Source of the DNA: Desulfuromonadaceae bacterium
Lineage (GTDB): Bacteria > Desulfobacterota > Desulfuromonadia > Geobacterales > Pseudopelobacteraceae
Assembly: GCA_028681335.1 (NCBI GenBank)
Contig: JAQUIT010000001.1
Location: 124,001 to 188,000 of the forward strand
Length of the DNA stretch: 64,000 nucleotides
Direction of reading: 5' to 3'
Positions within the stretch are counted from its first letter, which is position 1; each line of letters begins with the position of its first letter. A program made the translations under genes and the position numbers. Positions 27,049 to 36,025 of this stretch are shown here, piece after piece. A model generated the notes under the pieces. That model was not told the origin of the DNA and did not search any database. It saw nothing but the letters and a program-made list of their open reading frames with translations.

Positions 27049-27771
27049 CTAGGGAAGATTGATGATTACCTGTGTGGTGAATGTTGGTTTGCTGTATGTG
27101 ATTTCATTATAGACTGTTGCACCAACCAGCAGAGATACCTGTTTGGAGAAAGCCCATGAACCACCTACGCCGATACCGCCGAAGCTGTTTTTCCCACTCA
27201 TGTAGTCAACAGAAAGCCACAGTTTGTCGGAAACTTCAGAAATAGTACGGTCCCAGGAAGCGAGGACGCCGCTGTTGTCTTTTTTGCCGTTTGCATTGAC
27301 AAGAATGTCTTTATCACCAGTGTAACCACCGATGCTCAAGCGGCCGATAACAGGCAGTGTTTTTGCTGCCAGGGCGTACATTATGTTAGGTGCGCCTTCT
27401 GATGAGTCGAGGGCAAATCCGCCGATTGCAAAAGCCGGGAGGCCGCTGACAAAAGCATCTTCAGGCGTGGCGAGTTTGGCGTTGAAGTTTAAGGGGTTTG
27501 TGACGCTTGGTGTATAGTCAGTGCCGACTTCGAGTTTGAGTTTTTCAAACGGCAGCACGCCGGTTGTGACGCCGATCCCGAATGTGTTAGCACCGGCATC
27601 TTCAGCCGATGAGAAGTGGGCGTAGTTGTTGATACCGATTGTTACCTCTTTCAAGCCTTTGGCGTCAGTGGAAGGAATGTTGATCTGTCCGGTATAAAAT
27701 GCCATTGCCGAACTACTTGCCATTGCTACGAACGCTGCTGCTACTGCCACAATTTTTACACTTTTCATCAT
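27049..27771 (-). CDS. Small outer-membrane beta-barrel-like protein in the nitrogen operon
   Basis: 240 residues with a clear signal peptide ('KIVAVAAAFVAMASSSAMA'). The mature part is rich in alternating hydrophobic/polar strands with Gly and aromatics ('VTIGINNYAHFSS', 'KLWLSVDYMSGKNSFGGIGVGGSW') and ends in 'TQVIINLP'. I do not recognise a named family; it resembles predicted outer-membrane channel proteins of Geobacter. AAAAGGAGAAG precedes the ATG. It is the first gene after a sigma-54 promoter and before glnK-amt, so it is probably made under nitrogen limitation and could let a nitrogen compound through the outer membrane. That function is inference from position. Confidence 0.7.
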   Translation of the reverse strand: MMKSVKIVAVAAAFVAMASSSAMAFYTGQINIPSTDAKGLKEVTIGINNYAHFSSAEDAGANTFGIGVTTGVLPFEKLKLEVGTDYTPSVTNPLNFNAKLATPEDAFVSGLPAFAIGGFALDSSEGAPNIMYALAAKTLPVIGRLSIGGYTGDKDILVNANGKKDNSGVLASWDRTISEVSDKLWLSVDYMSGKNSFGGIGVGGSWAFSKQVSLLVGATVYNEITYSKPTFTTQVIINLP

Positions 27772-28105
27772 CTTCTCCTTTTCATCGTTGATTTCGAACG
27801 GTGATCTGATGAAAGCCCCTTTGATCCCATCGCTGCACGTTCTGTTGAAGTTGTTTACCTTTCAGCAGAGAACGTGCCAATATGTATAGAAGCAAATATT
27901 ACAGTATGTTATGCTGCTTCAGAGCTGTTTTAAGCGTTGTTTGTGACTCTTTGGATGGCGTTTGTGATTATATTTTAGGCAGTGATGCTGTAAAAATATT
28001 TACCACTCTCAGTGACTTATGGCGCAGATTTAATAAGATTAATTGACCCGGGCGGCTTTTTTCAGGTAGGTTCAGCTATTGGAACTATCCACAAGGGGGT
28101 GTTGC
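27772..28105. other. Intergenic region between the nitrogen operon and the Rieske gene
   Basis: 334 bases. It contains the sigma-54 promoter at 27863-27880 reading leftward. I see no clear promoter for the rightward Rieske gene and no further repeat or RNA element; the segment 27885-28030 is distinctly AT-rich. Confidence 0.6.
27863..27880 (-). promoter_or_regulatory. Sigma-54 promoter of the outer-membrane protein/glnK/amt operon
   Basis: The minus strand reads TTGGCACGTTCTCTGCTG, with GG and GC separated by exactly ten bases. It lies ~90 bases upstream of the start at 27771. No TGCACA/TGTGCA pair like those before the two nif promoters is seen further up. Confidence 0.8.
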
Positions 28106-28405
28106 ATGGATAACGTCGCAAAAATCAGTGAAGTGCCGAATTTCGGGAAGAAGGTGGTTACCGTCTCCGGGCGGGAAATCCTGCTGATCAATGTCAAAGG
28201 GGTTATCTACGCCGTCGAGAACGAGTGCCCTCATCAGGGGAGCCCGCTCAATGCCGCTGTTGTCAAGGATGGGTATATCGCCTGTCCGCGGCACGGCTAT
28301 CGCTTTAATCTGACGGACGGACAGTGTGCCGAACACCCGGACTTTACGCTGACAACATTTCCGGTGCGGCTGGCCGGAGATGATATTGCCGTTGATCTGG
28401 GCTAA
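28106..28405 (+). CDS. Rieske-type [2Fe-2S] ferredoxin
   Basis: 99 residues from the ATG at 28106 (AAGGGGGT upstream). Cluster ligands are in 'CPHQGSPL' (C-x-H) and 'CPRHGYRF' (C-x-x-H), 16-17 residues apart, the standard Rieske spacing, and the fold is the small NirD/biphenyl-dioxygenase-ferredoxin type. It carries no signal or catalytic domain, so it is a cytoplasmic electron carrier; no dioxygenase or nitrite reductase lies next to it. It ends three bases before the TTG start of a cardiolipin synthase and is likely co-transcribed with it, though a functional link is not evident. Confidence 0.9.
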   Translation: MDNVAKISEVPNFGKKVVTVSGREILLINVKGVIYAVENECPHQGSPLNAAVVKDGYIACPRHGYRFNLTDGQCAEHPDFTLTTFPVRLAGDDIAVDLG

Positions 28406-28408
28406 TTC

Positions 28409-29842
28409 TTGGATCACGTCCTGATTGCACTTCTTGTTGTTGCTGCCGCTCTGCTGTCGCTCGTCGCGGCGGGTCATGCGCTGCTCTACAAGCGTGACTC
28501 CCGTTCGGCGCTGGTCTGGACCAGTTTGAACCTCAGTCTGCCGCTTGTCGGTCCTTTTTTGTACTGGTGCCTCGGCATTAATCGCATTTCAAGGCGGGCG
28601 AAGAGCTGGCACGAAAGAGGTCGTTGGCTGAAACGCGCGGAAATTTTCCCCCTGTCTGACCAAAGTAGTCGGGAAGTACAGCTGCCGGACTGCGCGGCAC
28701 ATCTGTCCGGTCTGCTGCTGCTCTCAAACAGGATTGTTGCAAACAGTATGCTGGAGGGTAATCGCATTGTCGCCCTGGTTGGCGGTGAAGAGGCGTATCC
28801 GGCAATGCTCGCGGCTATCCGGCGCGCCCGGGAGACGATTAATCTGTCCAGTTATATCTTTGATGCCGAGGGTGTCGGGGCGGAGTTTGTCGAATATCTG
28901 CTGGAAGCTGCCGGGCGGGGCGTCGAGGTCAGGGTTATCATTGATGCTCTGGGTGAAAAGTACAGCCGGGTGTCGCCGCGAAAGGCGTTCCACAATTCAC
29001 CGGTCAGGCTTGAGCGCTATCTGCCGCTGCGGAACGGCGCCTACATCAATTTGCGCAACCATAGAAAACTGTTGATCGTCGATGGCCGGGAAGCATTTAC
29101 CGGCGGGATGAACATCAGGAGCTGCCACCTGCAAACAGTTACCTCGACGGCGGATTCCGTGTGCGACGTCCATTTCAGTGTTAGCGGCCCGGTCGTTGCG
29201 GACCTGCAGAGGACGTTCCTGGGGGACTGGTATTTTGTCTCCGGGGAAAAGCTGGAGAATCCCCGCTTCTTCCCGGTTCTCGAAGCTGCCGGGAATGGTT
29301 TGGCCTGCTGCGTTGCCGATGGCCCGGACAGGGAGTTCCGCAAGATTGAGCAGATTATCATGGGGGCGCTCTCCTGTGCAAAGGAACAGGTCTGCATCAT
29401 GACCCCCTACTTCATCCCTGACCGGGAAATGATTTCAGCTCTTATTACGGCGGCACTCAGAGGGGTTGATGTGCGGGTGGTCCTCCCCGGCTGCAACAAC
29501 CTTCCCTTTGTTCACTGGGCCAGCCGTTCCATGCTCTGGGAGCTTCTCGCCTACGGCATCAGGGTTTTTTACCAGCCGCCTCCCTTTGTTCACACCAAGC
29601 TGTTGCTGGTTGACAATATCTGGTCACTGGTCGGCTCTGCCAATCTGGACCCGCGCAGCCTGAGGCTGAATTTCGAACTGAACCTGAGCGTGTTTGATGC
29701 AGAGCTCTCTGCCACCATAGGTCGTCATTTTGAGCGCGCTTACGAGAACTCCCACGAGGTGACTTTTGGGGAGGTCGAGGGATACTCCATACCTGTCAAG
29801 CTGCGGGACAATTTTGCCCGGCTCTTTTCCCCTTACCTCTAG
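28409..29842 (+). CDS. cls: Cardiolipin synthase (phospholipase D superfamily)
   Basis: 477 residues starting at TTG 28409. Two N-terminal membrane helices (~1-20 and ~35-55) anchor it. Two PLD catalytic motifs are complete: 'HRKLLIVDGREAFTGGMN' at about residue 220 and 'HTKLLLVDNIWSLVGSANLD' at about residue 395 (HxKxxxxD). This gives the two-domain architecture of ClsA-type enzymes, which condense two phosphatidylglycerols to cardiolipin and glycerol at the inner membrane. Three bases separate it from the Rieske gene. A palindromic repeat lies just after its stop. Confidence 0.92.
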   Translation: MDHVLIALLVVAAALLSLVAAGHALLYKRDSRSALVWTSLNLSLPLVGPFLYWCLGINRISRRAKSWHERGRWLKRAEIFPLSDQSSREVQLPDCAAHLSGLLLLSNRIVANSMLEGNRIVALVGGEEAYPAMLAAIRRARETINLSSYIFDAEGVGAEFVEYLLEAAGRGVEVRVIIDALGEKYSRVSPRKAFHNSPVRLERYLPLRNGAYINLRNHRKLLIVDGREAFTGGMNIRSCHLQTVTSTADSVCDVHFSVSGPVVADLQRTFLGDWYFVSGEKLENPRFFPVLEAAGNGLACCVADGPDREFRKIEQIIMGALSCAKEQVCIMTPYFIPDREMISALITAALRGVDVRVVLPGCNNLPFVHWASRSMLWELLAYGIRVFYQPPPFVHTKLLLVDNIWSLVGSANLDPRSLRLNFELNLSVFDAELSATIGRHFERAYENSHEVTFGEVEGYSIPVKLRDNFARLFSPYL

Positions 29843-29871
29843 TACAATCTAAGACTTAATCTTTCACAGCA

Positions 29872-29945
29872 AACCCCTCCAAACCTCCCCTTGTCAAGGG
29901 AGGCTTAAAGGCTTCCCCCCTGATAAGGGGGGGCTGAGGGGGGTT
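29872..29945 (-). repeat. Palindromic repeat, copy 2, between cls and the allophanate hydrolase gene
   Basis: 74 bases: left arm AACCCCTCC..ACCTCCCCTTGTCA, right arm CTGATAAGGGG..GGCTGAGGGGGGTT, again an inverted repeat. Its left arm corresponds to the right arm of copy 1 (12007-12081) and vice versa, so it is the same element in opposite orientation. It lies between two convergent genes and may serve as a bidirectional hairpin there. Confidence 0.82.
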
Positions 29946-30003
29946 GATTTTAGATGTTCCATCGTACTCGTCAGTAACAGATAACCCCTTCTGCCTGACC
30001 GCT

Positions 30004-31713
30004 TCAAATCCCCAGATAGCTCTTCCAACCGCCGTATTCCGTGATTTCACGGGAATTTTCCACCGCTGTTGACTCCACCAGAAAACAGGTCACCTGACTG
30101 CCGTCGTCCAATTCGACCTTTCCCAGTCCGAGTGGTGTGGGGATGGCGGCGAGGAAGCGTCCCAGCCCGGAGGCAGGCAGCTCCCAGATCTCCAGCGCAA
30201 TGGCAGCGCCGCCTTCAGGGCTGCGCAGCATACCCGGTTTCGGCGGAATGCTCTCCAAGGCAAAGAGCCGGTAACAGGGGGCGGTGCTGGCTTCACGGAC
30301 GAAGCGCCCCCCCAGCTCCAGCAGTTGGCGGTTCAGGGGGAGTCCGCGCAGATGGGCGCCGCAGACCGCCACCTGGAGCGGTTCCTGATCATCTGCGCTG
30401 CTGAAGCGTGTGCCGATGGCCAGCAGATAGTCATCGCTGAAGGCGGGTGCCGCCAGGGTGATGCCGAACGGAAGCCCTTCCGGGGTGAAGCCGGCCGGCA
30501 CCGCCAGGGCGGAGAGATCCAGCAGGTTCATGAAGTTGGTGTAGTAGCCGAGATTCGAGTTGAGGCGGACCGGCTCGGCCTCAACCTCGTCGAGCCGGTA
30601 GATCGTGCCGGCGGTGGGGGTCAGCAGCAGGTCGATCTCCGTCCAGACCGCTTCCGTTTCACGGCGCAACGCCTGAAGCCGGTAGCTTGCCGAGAAGGCG
30701 TCCACGGCGGTGGCATCGATTCCCTTGGCGATGATCTCGCGGGTAACCGGAAAGAACGCCTCCGGTTTTGTTTCGATGAATTCTTGCAGGGCGGCGTAAC
30801 GCTCCGCTACCCACGGCCCTTCGTAGAGCAATCTGGCCGCTTCGCGAAACGGGCGGAACTCTATCTCACGCTTGATCCCCCCGAGCCGTTCCAGCCGCGC
30901 AACCGCCTGCTTAAACAGGGCGGCATACTCCTCGTTGCCGAAGAACTCCAACTCGTCAGCCGCAGGGACGCCAAAGGTGAAGCTATGACCACTCTGCTGC
31001 GCTGGCGGCTGGCACTGGCGGGAGAACGGGTCGTTGTCGTCATACCCCTGCGCCGCCTCCAGCACCCGTGCGCCGTCGTCGGCATCGAGGGCGAAGATCG
31101 AGACGCAGTCGAGGCTGCGGCAGGCCGGGACCACGCCGGATGTGCTGAGAAGCCCCTTGGTCGGCTTGATGCCGAACAGGTTGCAGAATGCGGCCGGGAC
31201 CCGGCCCGATCCGGCGGTGTCGGTGCCGAGGGCGAAGGAAACGAGGCCGCTGGCCACCGCTACGGCCGAGCCGGAGCTGGAGCCGCCGGGGATATGGTCG
31301 CCGCTGTAAGGATTGCGGGCCGTGCCGAAGGGGGTGCGCACCCCGACGAGGCCGGTGGCGAACTGGTCAAGATTAGTCTTGCCGATCGGGATGGCACCGG
31401 CGTCGAGTAAACGTTGCACCACGAACGCCGACTGCTGCGGCAGGTAGCGGTATTCCGGGCAGGCCGCCGTGGTCGGCGCACCGGCCAGGTCTATGTTGTC
31501 CTTGACGGCGAAGGGGATGCCGTAGAGCGGCAATGTGTCCGGCGAGTGGCCGCTTAGGCGCTCGGCATGGGCGTACAGTTCGTCCCGTGACAGCAGATGG
31601 ATCCAGACGTTGTTATTCCCCTCCGCCTCAATCCGGGCAAGCACCCGGTCGATGAGTCTGCGCGGCGTCAGTGAGCCGCTGCGGTACTGCTGCAGTAGTG
31701 ATCTGATGTGCAT
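30004..31713 (-). CDS. atzF: Allophanate hydrolase
   Basis: 569 residues. Residues ~1-440 are an amidase-signature domain with the Ser-cisSer-Lys triad: Lys in 'PFAVKDNIDLAG' and the serines in 'GGSSSGSAVAVASG', followed by 'GTDTAGSGRVPAAF'. Residues ~455-569 match the C-terminal allophanate-hydrolase domain ('HLRGLPLNRQLLELGGRFV', 'TAPCYRLFALES'), which distinguishes this enzyme from general amidases. It converts allophanate to ammonia and CO2, the last step after urea carboxylase or after carboxyguanidine deimination. It starts 16 bases after the carboxylase gene and is the last gene of the operon. Confidence 0.94.
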   Translation of the reverse strand: MHIRSLLQQYRSGSLTPRRLIDRVLARIEAEGNNNVWIHLLSRDELYAHAERLSGHSPDTLPLYGIPFAVKDNIDLAGAPTTAACPEYRYLPQQSAFVVQRLLDAGAIPIGKTNLDQFATGLVGVRTPFGTARNPYSGDHIPGGSSSGSAVAVASGLVSFALGTDTAGSGRVPAAFCNLFGIKPTKGLLSTSGVVPACRSLDCVSIFALDADDGARVLEAAQGYDDNDPFSRQCQPPAQQSGHSFTFGVPAADELEFFGNEEYAALFKQAVARLERLGGIKREIEFRPFREAARLLYEGPWVAERYAALQEFIETKPEAFFPVTREIIAKGIDATAVDAFSASYRLQALRRETEAVWTEIDLLLTPTAGTIYRLDEVEAEPVRLNSNLGYYTNFMNLLDLSALAVPAGFTPEGLPFGITLAAPAFSDDYLLAIGTRFSSADDQEPLQVAVCGAHLRGLPLNRQLLELGGRFVREASTAPCYRLFALESIPPKPGMLRSPEGGAAIALEIWELPASGLGRFLAAIPTPLGLGKVELDDGSQVTCFLVESTAVENSREITEYGGWKSYLGI

Positions 31714-31729
31714 GATGACTCCCTTGTTG

Positions 31730-34700
31730 TCAATTCGGTCTGATACTGAGCAGGTTGCGCCCGCCGTTCAGATAGGCGCTCTCGCTGCAGAGGAGCTGTT
31801 CGACCACGCCGCTGCAGGTGGCGAGCACGGCGCTCTCCATCTTCATGCTCTCCATGATCACGACGCAATCCCCCTCCTGCACCCGGTCGCCGACCTGGGC
31901 CACGATCTTCCAGACCACCCCGGAGACCGGCGATGCCACCGCTTCGCAGCCGGGTGTTACCTCACCCTCTTCGCTCTCCACGTGGCAGTCGGCACTTTCG
32001 GAAACAAAGTGGGCCTGGCCGCTCGCCTCCCAGCGCTGCCGCTCCGCCTCAAAGGCGCTGGCTTGCCGTTCCTTGGCTGCCGCAATTTCTCCCTCATGCG
32101 TGGCGAGAAAGGCGTGGTAGTCACGCAGGCTGAGGCTCGTTTCTTCAATCTTCAGGGAGTAGCTGCCGTTGACGAAATCACGGCGGTTCCGGAGCAACTC
32201 CTCATGGGCAACCGGGTAAAAGCGGAGCTGGTCAAAGTGGCGCAGCAGCCACGGCTTGCCCGCTTCGAACTGGCTGGTCTGGCGATAGCGGTTCCACATC
32301 TGCACCGTGCGTCCGACGAACTGGTACCCCCCCGGTCCCTCCATACCGTAGACACAGAGGTAGGCGCCGCCGATGCCGACCGCGTTTTCCGGGGTCCAGG
32401 TACGGGCCGGGTTGTATTTGGTGGTCACCAGCCGCTGACGCGGGTCGAGCGGGGTTGCCACCGGTGCGCCCAGGTAGACATCCCCCAGACCCATCACCAG
32501 GTAGCTCGCCTTGAAGAGGATCTCCTGCACCGCCTCGATACTCTCCATGCCGTTGATGCGGCGGATGAACTCGATATTGCTCGGGCACCAGGGGGCGTCG
32601 GGGCGTACCGACTGGGTGTATTTTTCGATGGCCAGGCGGGTTGCGGGGTCGTCCCAGCTCAGCGGGAGGTGGACGATGCGGCTCGGCACCACCAGATTCT
32701 CCAGGGAGGGCAGCGCCTCCTCCCCCCGCTCGAGCAGCGCCAGCAGGGAGCCGATTGGCAGCAGTCGGCTGTCGTAGTGGATCTGCAGCGAGCGGATGCC
32801 GGGGGTCAGGTCGATGATGCCGCTGGTAACCGCACCACGCAGCCACTCCACCAGGGCGTGGACGCGGAAACGGTAGTTGAGGTCGATGCGTGGCTCGCCG
32901 TACTCGATGAGCAGGTATTTGTCGCCGGAGCGGCGGTAGACCACGGCCGGACGCTCACCGGCAGCCGGCAGTGTGGCGACGACCGGCCCGGTGGCGGCGA
33001 CCTGCTCCGGGTCGGACGGCATCACCTCCGCCTGTGGCTGCAGGGTCAGCAGCAGCTGATCCTGTCGTAGTTCCCGCTGTTCGGCCTCGCTCTGTGAAAT
33101 ACGGCGGAAGCGGACGCGGTCGCCGGGATGAAGCTGCCCCATCTTCCAGAGTTCAGCCTGGACGATGGTGGCCGGACAGACGAAGCCGCCGAGGCTTGGG
33201 CCGTCCGGGCCGAGGATGATCGGCATGTCACCGGTGAAATCCACCGTGCCGATGGCATAGGCGTTGTCGTGGATGTTGGAGGGGTGCAGCCCCGCTTCAC
33301 CGCCATCCCGGCGGGCCCAGTCCGGTTTGGGGCCGATCAGGCGCACCCCGGTGCGGGCCGAGTTGTAGTGAACCTCCCAGTCGGTGGCAAAGAAGGTGTC
33401 GATATCCGTTTCGGTAAAGAAATCCGGTGCGCCGTGGGGGCCGTAAAGGACGCCGATCTCCCAGCGGTTGTCCAGAACCGGTCGCAGCTCGTCCGGCAGC
33501 GTCGCGTCAATGCTCTTGCCAACCTGGGGGAAGAAATGCAGCACGTCGCCGACGCGGAGGGCACGACCGCCATGGCCGCCGAACTCACCGAGGGTGAAGG
33601 TGGCTTTGCTTCCCAGATATTCCGGCACATCAAAACCGCCCCGGATCGCCAGGTAGCTCCGCTGTCCCGCTCCTTCGATATTTCCGATCTTGAGGAGATC
33701 ACCTTTGCTGACCTGGATGACCTGCCAGAAGGGGAGCGCCGTGCCGTTCAGGGTCGCTTTCATGGCCGCGCCGGTCAGGCAGATGGCGCTGTCGGCGTTG
33801 AACTGGAGGGTCGGGCCGGTGATGGTCATCTCCAGGGCGGCGGCATCTTCGCTATTCCCCAGCAGGCGGTTTCCGAGGCGGAAGCTCAGGTGGTCCATCG
33901 GGCCGGATGGCGGCACCCCCACTTCCCAGTAACCGACCCTGCCGGGGTAGTCCTGGATCGTGCTGCTGGTGCCGGAGACCAGCACGTCGACCGTCGGCGC
34001 CTGGTACCGGAGCGACTCGAGCATTTTGGTGAAGACATTGCCGCGTATGAAGCGTTCATCGGCGCAGATCATCCGCAGGTAGCCGAGATTGGTCTCGATC
34101 CCGGCGAGGCGGCTCTGGTCAAGGGCGCGGGTCATCTTCTCCAGCACCTCGCCGCGATCCGTGCCGGTTATGATCAGCTTGGCCAGCAGCGGGTCATAAT
34201 AGGCGGTCACAGCGGTTCCCCGCTCCACCCAGCCGTCACAGCGGGCCTCGGGCGGGAAGAAGACATCGGTCAGGATGCCGGAGCAGGGCTGGAAGTTCTT
34301 GCCCGGATCTTCGGCGTAGACGCGTACCTGCATGGCGCAGCCGACCGCCTGCGGCCGGCACTCGGCCAGGGGTGGCAGTTCGCCGCAGGCCTGGCGGATC
34401 ATCCACTCCACCAGGTCGATGCCGTGCACCTCCTCGGTGACGGTGTGCTCCACCTGCAGACGGGTGTTGACCTCCAGAAAGTAGAACTCGCCGTTGTCGG
34501 CATCGAGCACAAACTCCACCGTTCCGGCGGACTCGTAGTTCACTGTTTCGGCCAGGCGTCGCGCCGATTGGCAGAGCGCTTCGCTTTGCTGCGATGAGAG
34601 GCCGGGAGCCGGGGTCTCTTCGATCACCTTCTGGTTGCGCCGCTGTACCGAGCAGTCGCGCGTTCCGAGGGTGATGGCGTTGCCACGGCCGTCGCCGAAG

Positions 34701-35335
34701 ATCTGCACTTCAACGTGGCGGGCGCGGGAAACATACTTCTCCAGGAACAGTCCGCACTCGCTGAAGTTGTTGCGGGCCAGCCGTTCGATACCGGCGAAGG
34801 AGGTTACCAGCTCCTCTTCATCACGGCAGAGCGCCATGCCGATGCCGCCGCCACCGGCGGTGCTCTTCAGCATGACCGGATAGCCGATCCGTGCCGCCTC
34901 GGTTACGGCCTGGCGTTCATCGCCGAGGATACCGCTGCCGGGGAGGAGCGGCACGCCGCTCTGCTCCGCCAGTTCGCGAGCCCGGTGCTTGAGGCCGAAG
35001 GCGCGCATGCTCTCCGCCGAGGGGCCGATGAAGACGATGCCGTTGGCGGCGCACTCCTCGGCAAAGGCCGGGTTTTCGCTCAGGAAGCCGTAGCCAGGAT
35101 GAATCGCCTGGGCGCCGCAGTCAAGGGCGGTGCGGATGATGGCGGCGCTATTGAGGTAGCTGGCGGCCGGAGCCGGCTCGCCGATGCAGTAGGCCTCGTC
35201 AGCCTCGATCACGTGCATGGCGTCGGCGTCCGCTTCGGAGTAGACGGCGACCGACCTTATTCCCAACCTGCGCAGGGTTCTGATGATGCGGCAGGCAATT
35301 TCTCCGCGATTGGCAATGAGCACTTTATCGAACAT
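31730..35335 (-). CDS. Biotin-dependent urea/guanidine carboxylase
   Basis: 1201 residues, the normal length for stand-alone urea carboxylase. Domains: biotin carboxylase (~1-450, with 'KSTAGGGGIGM' ATP-grasp loop and 'EVNTRLQVEHTVTE'), carboxyltransferase of the urea-carboxylase/KipI-KipA type (~470-1030, with 'DYPGRVGYWEVGVPPSGPMD' and 'YGMEGPGGYQFVGRT'), and a C-terminal biotin carrier domain with the biotinylated lysine in 'MESMKMES'. The adjacent DUF1989 pair suggests the substrate is guanidine, because that pair is known to deiminate carboxyguanidine; urea remains possible. Fourteen bases separate it from the upstream DUF1989 gene and 16 from allophanate hydrolase. Confidence 0.92.
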   Translation of the reverse strand: MFDKVLIANRGEIACRIIRTLRRLGIRSVAVYSEADADAMHVIEADEAYCIGEPAPAASYLNSAAIIRTALDCGAQAIHPGYGFLSENPAFAEECAANGIVFIGPSAESMRAFGLKHRARELAEQSGVPLLPGSGILGDERQAVTEAARIGYPVMLKSTAGGGGIGMALCRDEEELVTSFAGIERLARNNFSECGLFLEKYVSRARHVEVQIFGDGRGNAITLGTRDCSVQRRNQKVIEETPAPGLSSQQSEALCQSARRLAETVNYESAGTVEFVLDADNGEFYFLEVNTRLQVEHTVTEEVHGIDLVEWMIRQACGELPPLAECRPQAVGCAMQVRVYAEDPGKNFQPCSGILTDVFFPPEARCDGWVERGTAVTAYYDPLLAKLIITGTDRGEVLEKMTRALDQSRLAGIETNLGYLRMICADERFIRGNVFTKMLESLRYQAPTVDVLVSGTSSTIQDYPGRVGYWEVGVPPSGPMDHLSFRLGNRLLGNSEDAAALEMTITGPTLQFNADSAICLTGAAMKATLNGTALPFWQVIQVSKGDLLKIGNIEGAGQRSYLAIRGGFDVPEYLGSKATFTLGEFGGHGGRALRVGDVLHFFPQVGKSIDATLPDELRPVLDNRWEIGVLYGPHGAPDFFTETDIDTFFATDWEVHYNSARTGVRLIGPKPDWARRDGGEAGLHPSNIHDNAYAIGTVDFTGDMPIILGPDGPSLGGFVCPATIVQAELWKMGQLHPGDRVRFRRISQSEAEQRELRQDQLLLTLQPQAEVMPSDPEQVAATGPVVATLPAAGERPAVVYRRSGDKYLLIEYGEPRIDLNYRFRVHALVEWLRGAVTSGIIDLTPGIRSLQIHYDSRLLPIGSLLALLERGEEALPSLENLVVPSRIVHLPLSWDDPATRLAIEKYTQSVRPDAPWCPSNIEFIRRINGMESIEAVQEILFKASYLVMGLGDVYLGAPVATPLDPRQRLVTTKYNPARTWTPENAVGIGGAYLCVYGMEGPGGYQFVGRTVQMWNRYRQTSQFEAGKPWLLRHFDQLRFYPVAHEELLRNRRDFVNGSYSLKIEETSLSLRDYHAFLATHEGEIAAAKERQASAFEAERQRWEASGQAHFVSESADCHVESEEGEVTPGCEAVASPVSGVVWKIVAQVGDRVQEGDCVVIMESMKMESAVLATCSGVVEQLLCSESAYLNGGRNLLSIRPN

Positions 35336-35349
35336 GGCGGTTCCTCTTG

Positions 35350-35997
35350 TCAGTCCCAGATCAGCAGGCTGACCGGGGTGGGATTGTAGGCGTTACACGG
35401 GTTGTTGAGCTGCGGGCAGTTGGAGATCAGGCAGATGACATCCATCTCGGCCCGCATCTCCACGTATTTACCCGGTGCGGAGATGCCGTCGGCAAAGATC
35501 AGTTTGCCGTCAGGTGAAATCGGCACATTCATGAAAAAATTGATGTTGTGGGTGATCTCGCGTTTGTCCATGCCGTTGCCAAGTCCCAGCAGACCCTTCA
35601 CAAAAATATCGCGGCAGTTGTGCATGTAGCGCTTCTCCAGCGGATAGCGAACCGAGTTGCTTTCGGCGGAACAGCCACCGCCGACGGTGTCGTGGAGGCC
35701 GCAAGTGTCGGCGGTGATGGTCAGCATGGTGTTGCCGTCGATCGAGAGCAGTTTGCTGCCGGTGGAGAGGTAGATGTTCCCCTGCTCACGGATGGTGTCA
35801 ACGGCGCTGTAGCGTTCGCTGTAGTCATGGGCATTATAGAAGAGGGTGTCCACGGCCTGGTTTCCTTCCAGGTCAACAATCCGGAAGGTCTGCCCTTTTT
35901 TGATTAGCTGAGTCCACGGCTCTCCGGCCGGCAGCACCGTCTGGTACAGGGCATCTTCCGGCTTGAGCTGGCTCTCTTTGAGTGTTGCAATGGTCAT
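35350..35997 (-). CDS. cgdB: DUF1989 protein 2 (UAAP2; carboxyguanidine deiminase subunit)
   Basis: 215 residues of the urea-carboxylase-associated DUF1989 family: '[25 protein letters not shown]' style N-terminus ('[13 protein letters not shown]'), '[16 protein letters not shown]', '[12 protein letters not shown]', '[18 protein letters not shown]' and the C-terminal '[15 protein letters not shown]'. The Cys/His positions 'CGLHD' and 'NCPQ' are typical metal-site candidates. In characterised bacteria the two DUF1989 proteins form CgdAB, which turns carboxyguanidine into allophanate plus ammonia. The symbol is by operon analogy with that work. It follows the first DUF1989 gene by 28 bases. Confidence 0.85.
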   Translation of the reverse strand: MTIATLKESQLKPEDALYQTVLPAGEPWTQLIKKGQTFRIVDLEGNQAVDTLFYNAHDYSERYSAVDTIREQGNIYLSTGSKLLSIDGNTMLTITADTCGLHDTVGGGCSAESNSVRYPLEKRYMHNCRDIFVKGLLGLGNGMDKREITHNINFFMNVPISPDGKLIFADGISAPGKYVEMRAEMDVICLISNCPQLNNPCNAYNPTPVSLLIWD

Positions 35998-36025
35998 GGT
36001 TTATTCCTTTCAGGCATTGATAAGT

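Noticed and set aside
29856..30050. Small open frame on the minus strand that includes the palindromic repeat
   Set aside because: It overlaps the end of the allophanate hydrolase gene, and its sequence is only the translation of the repeat; no ribosome site.
31535..34597. Long open frames on the plus strand opposite the carboxylase and allophanate hydrolase genes (about 511 and 489 codons)
   Set aside because: They are antisense to well-conserved enzymes, have no recognisable domains and no ribosome sites; long antisense frames are expected from the codon bias of GC-rich genes.
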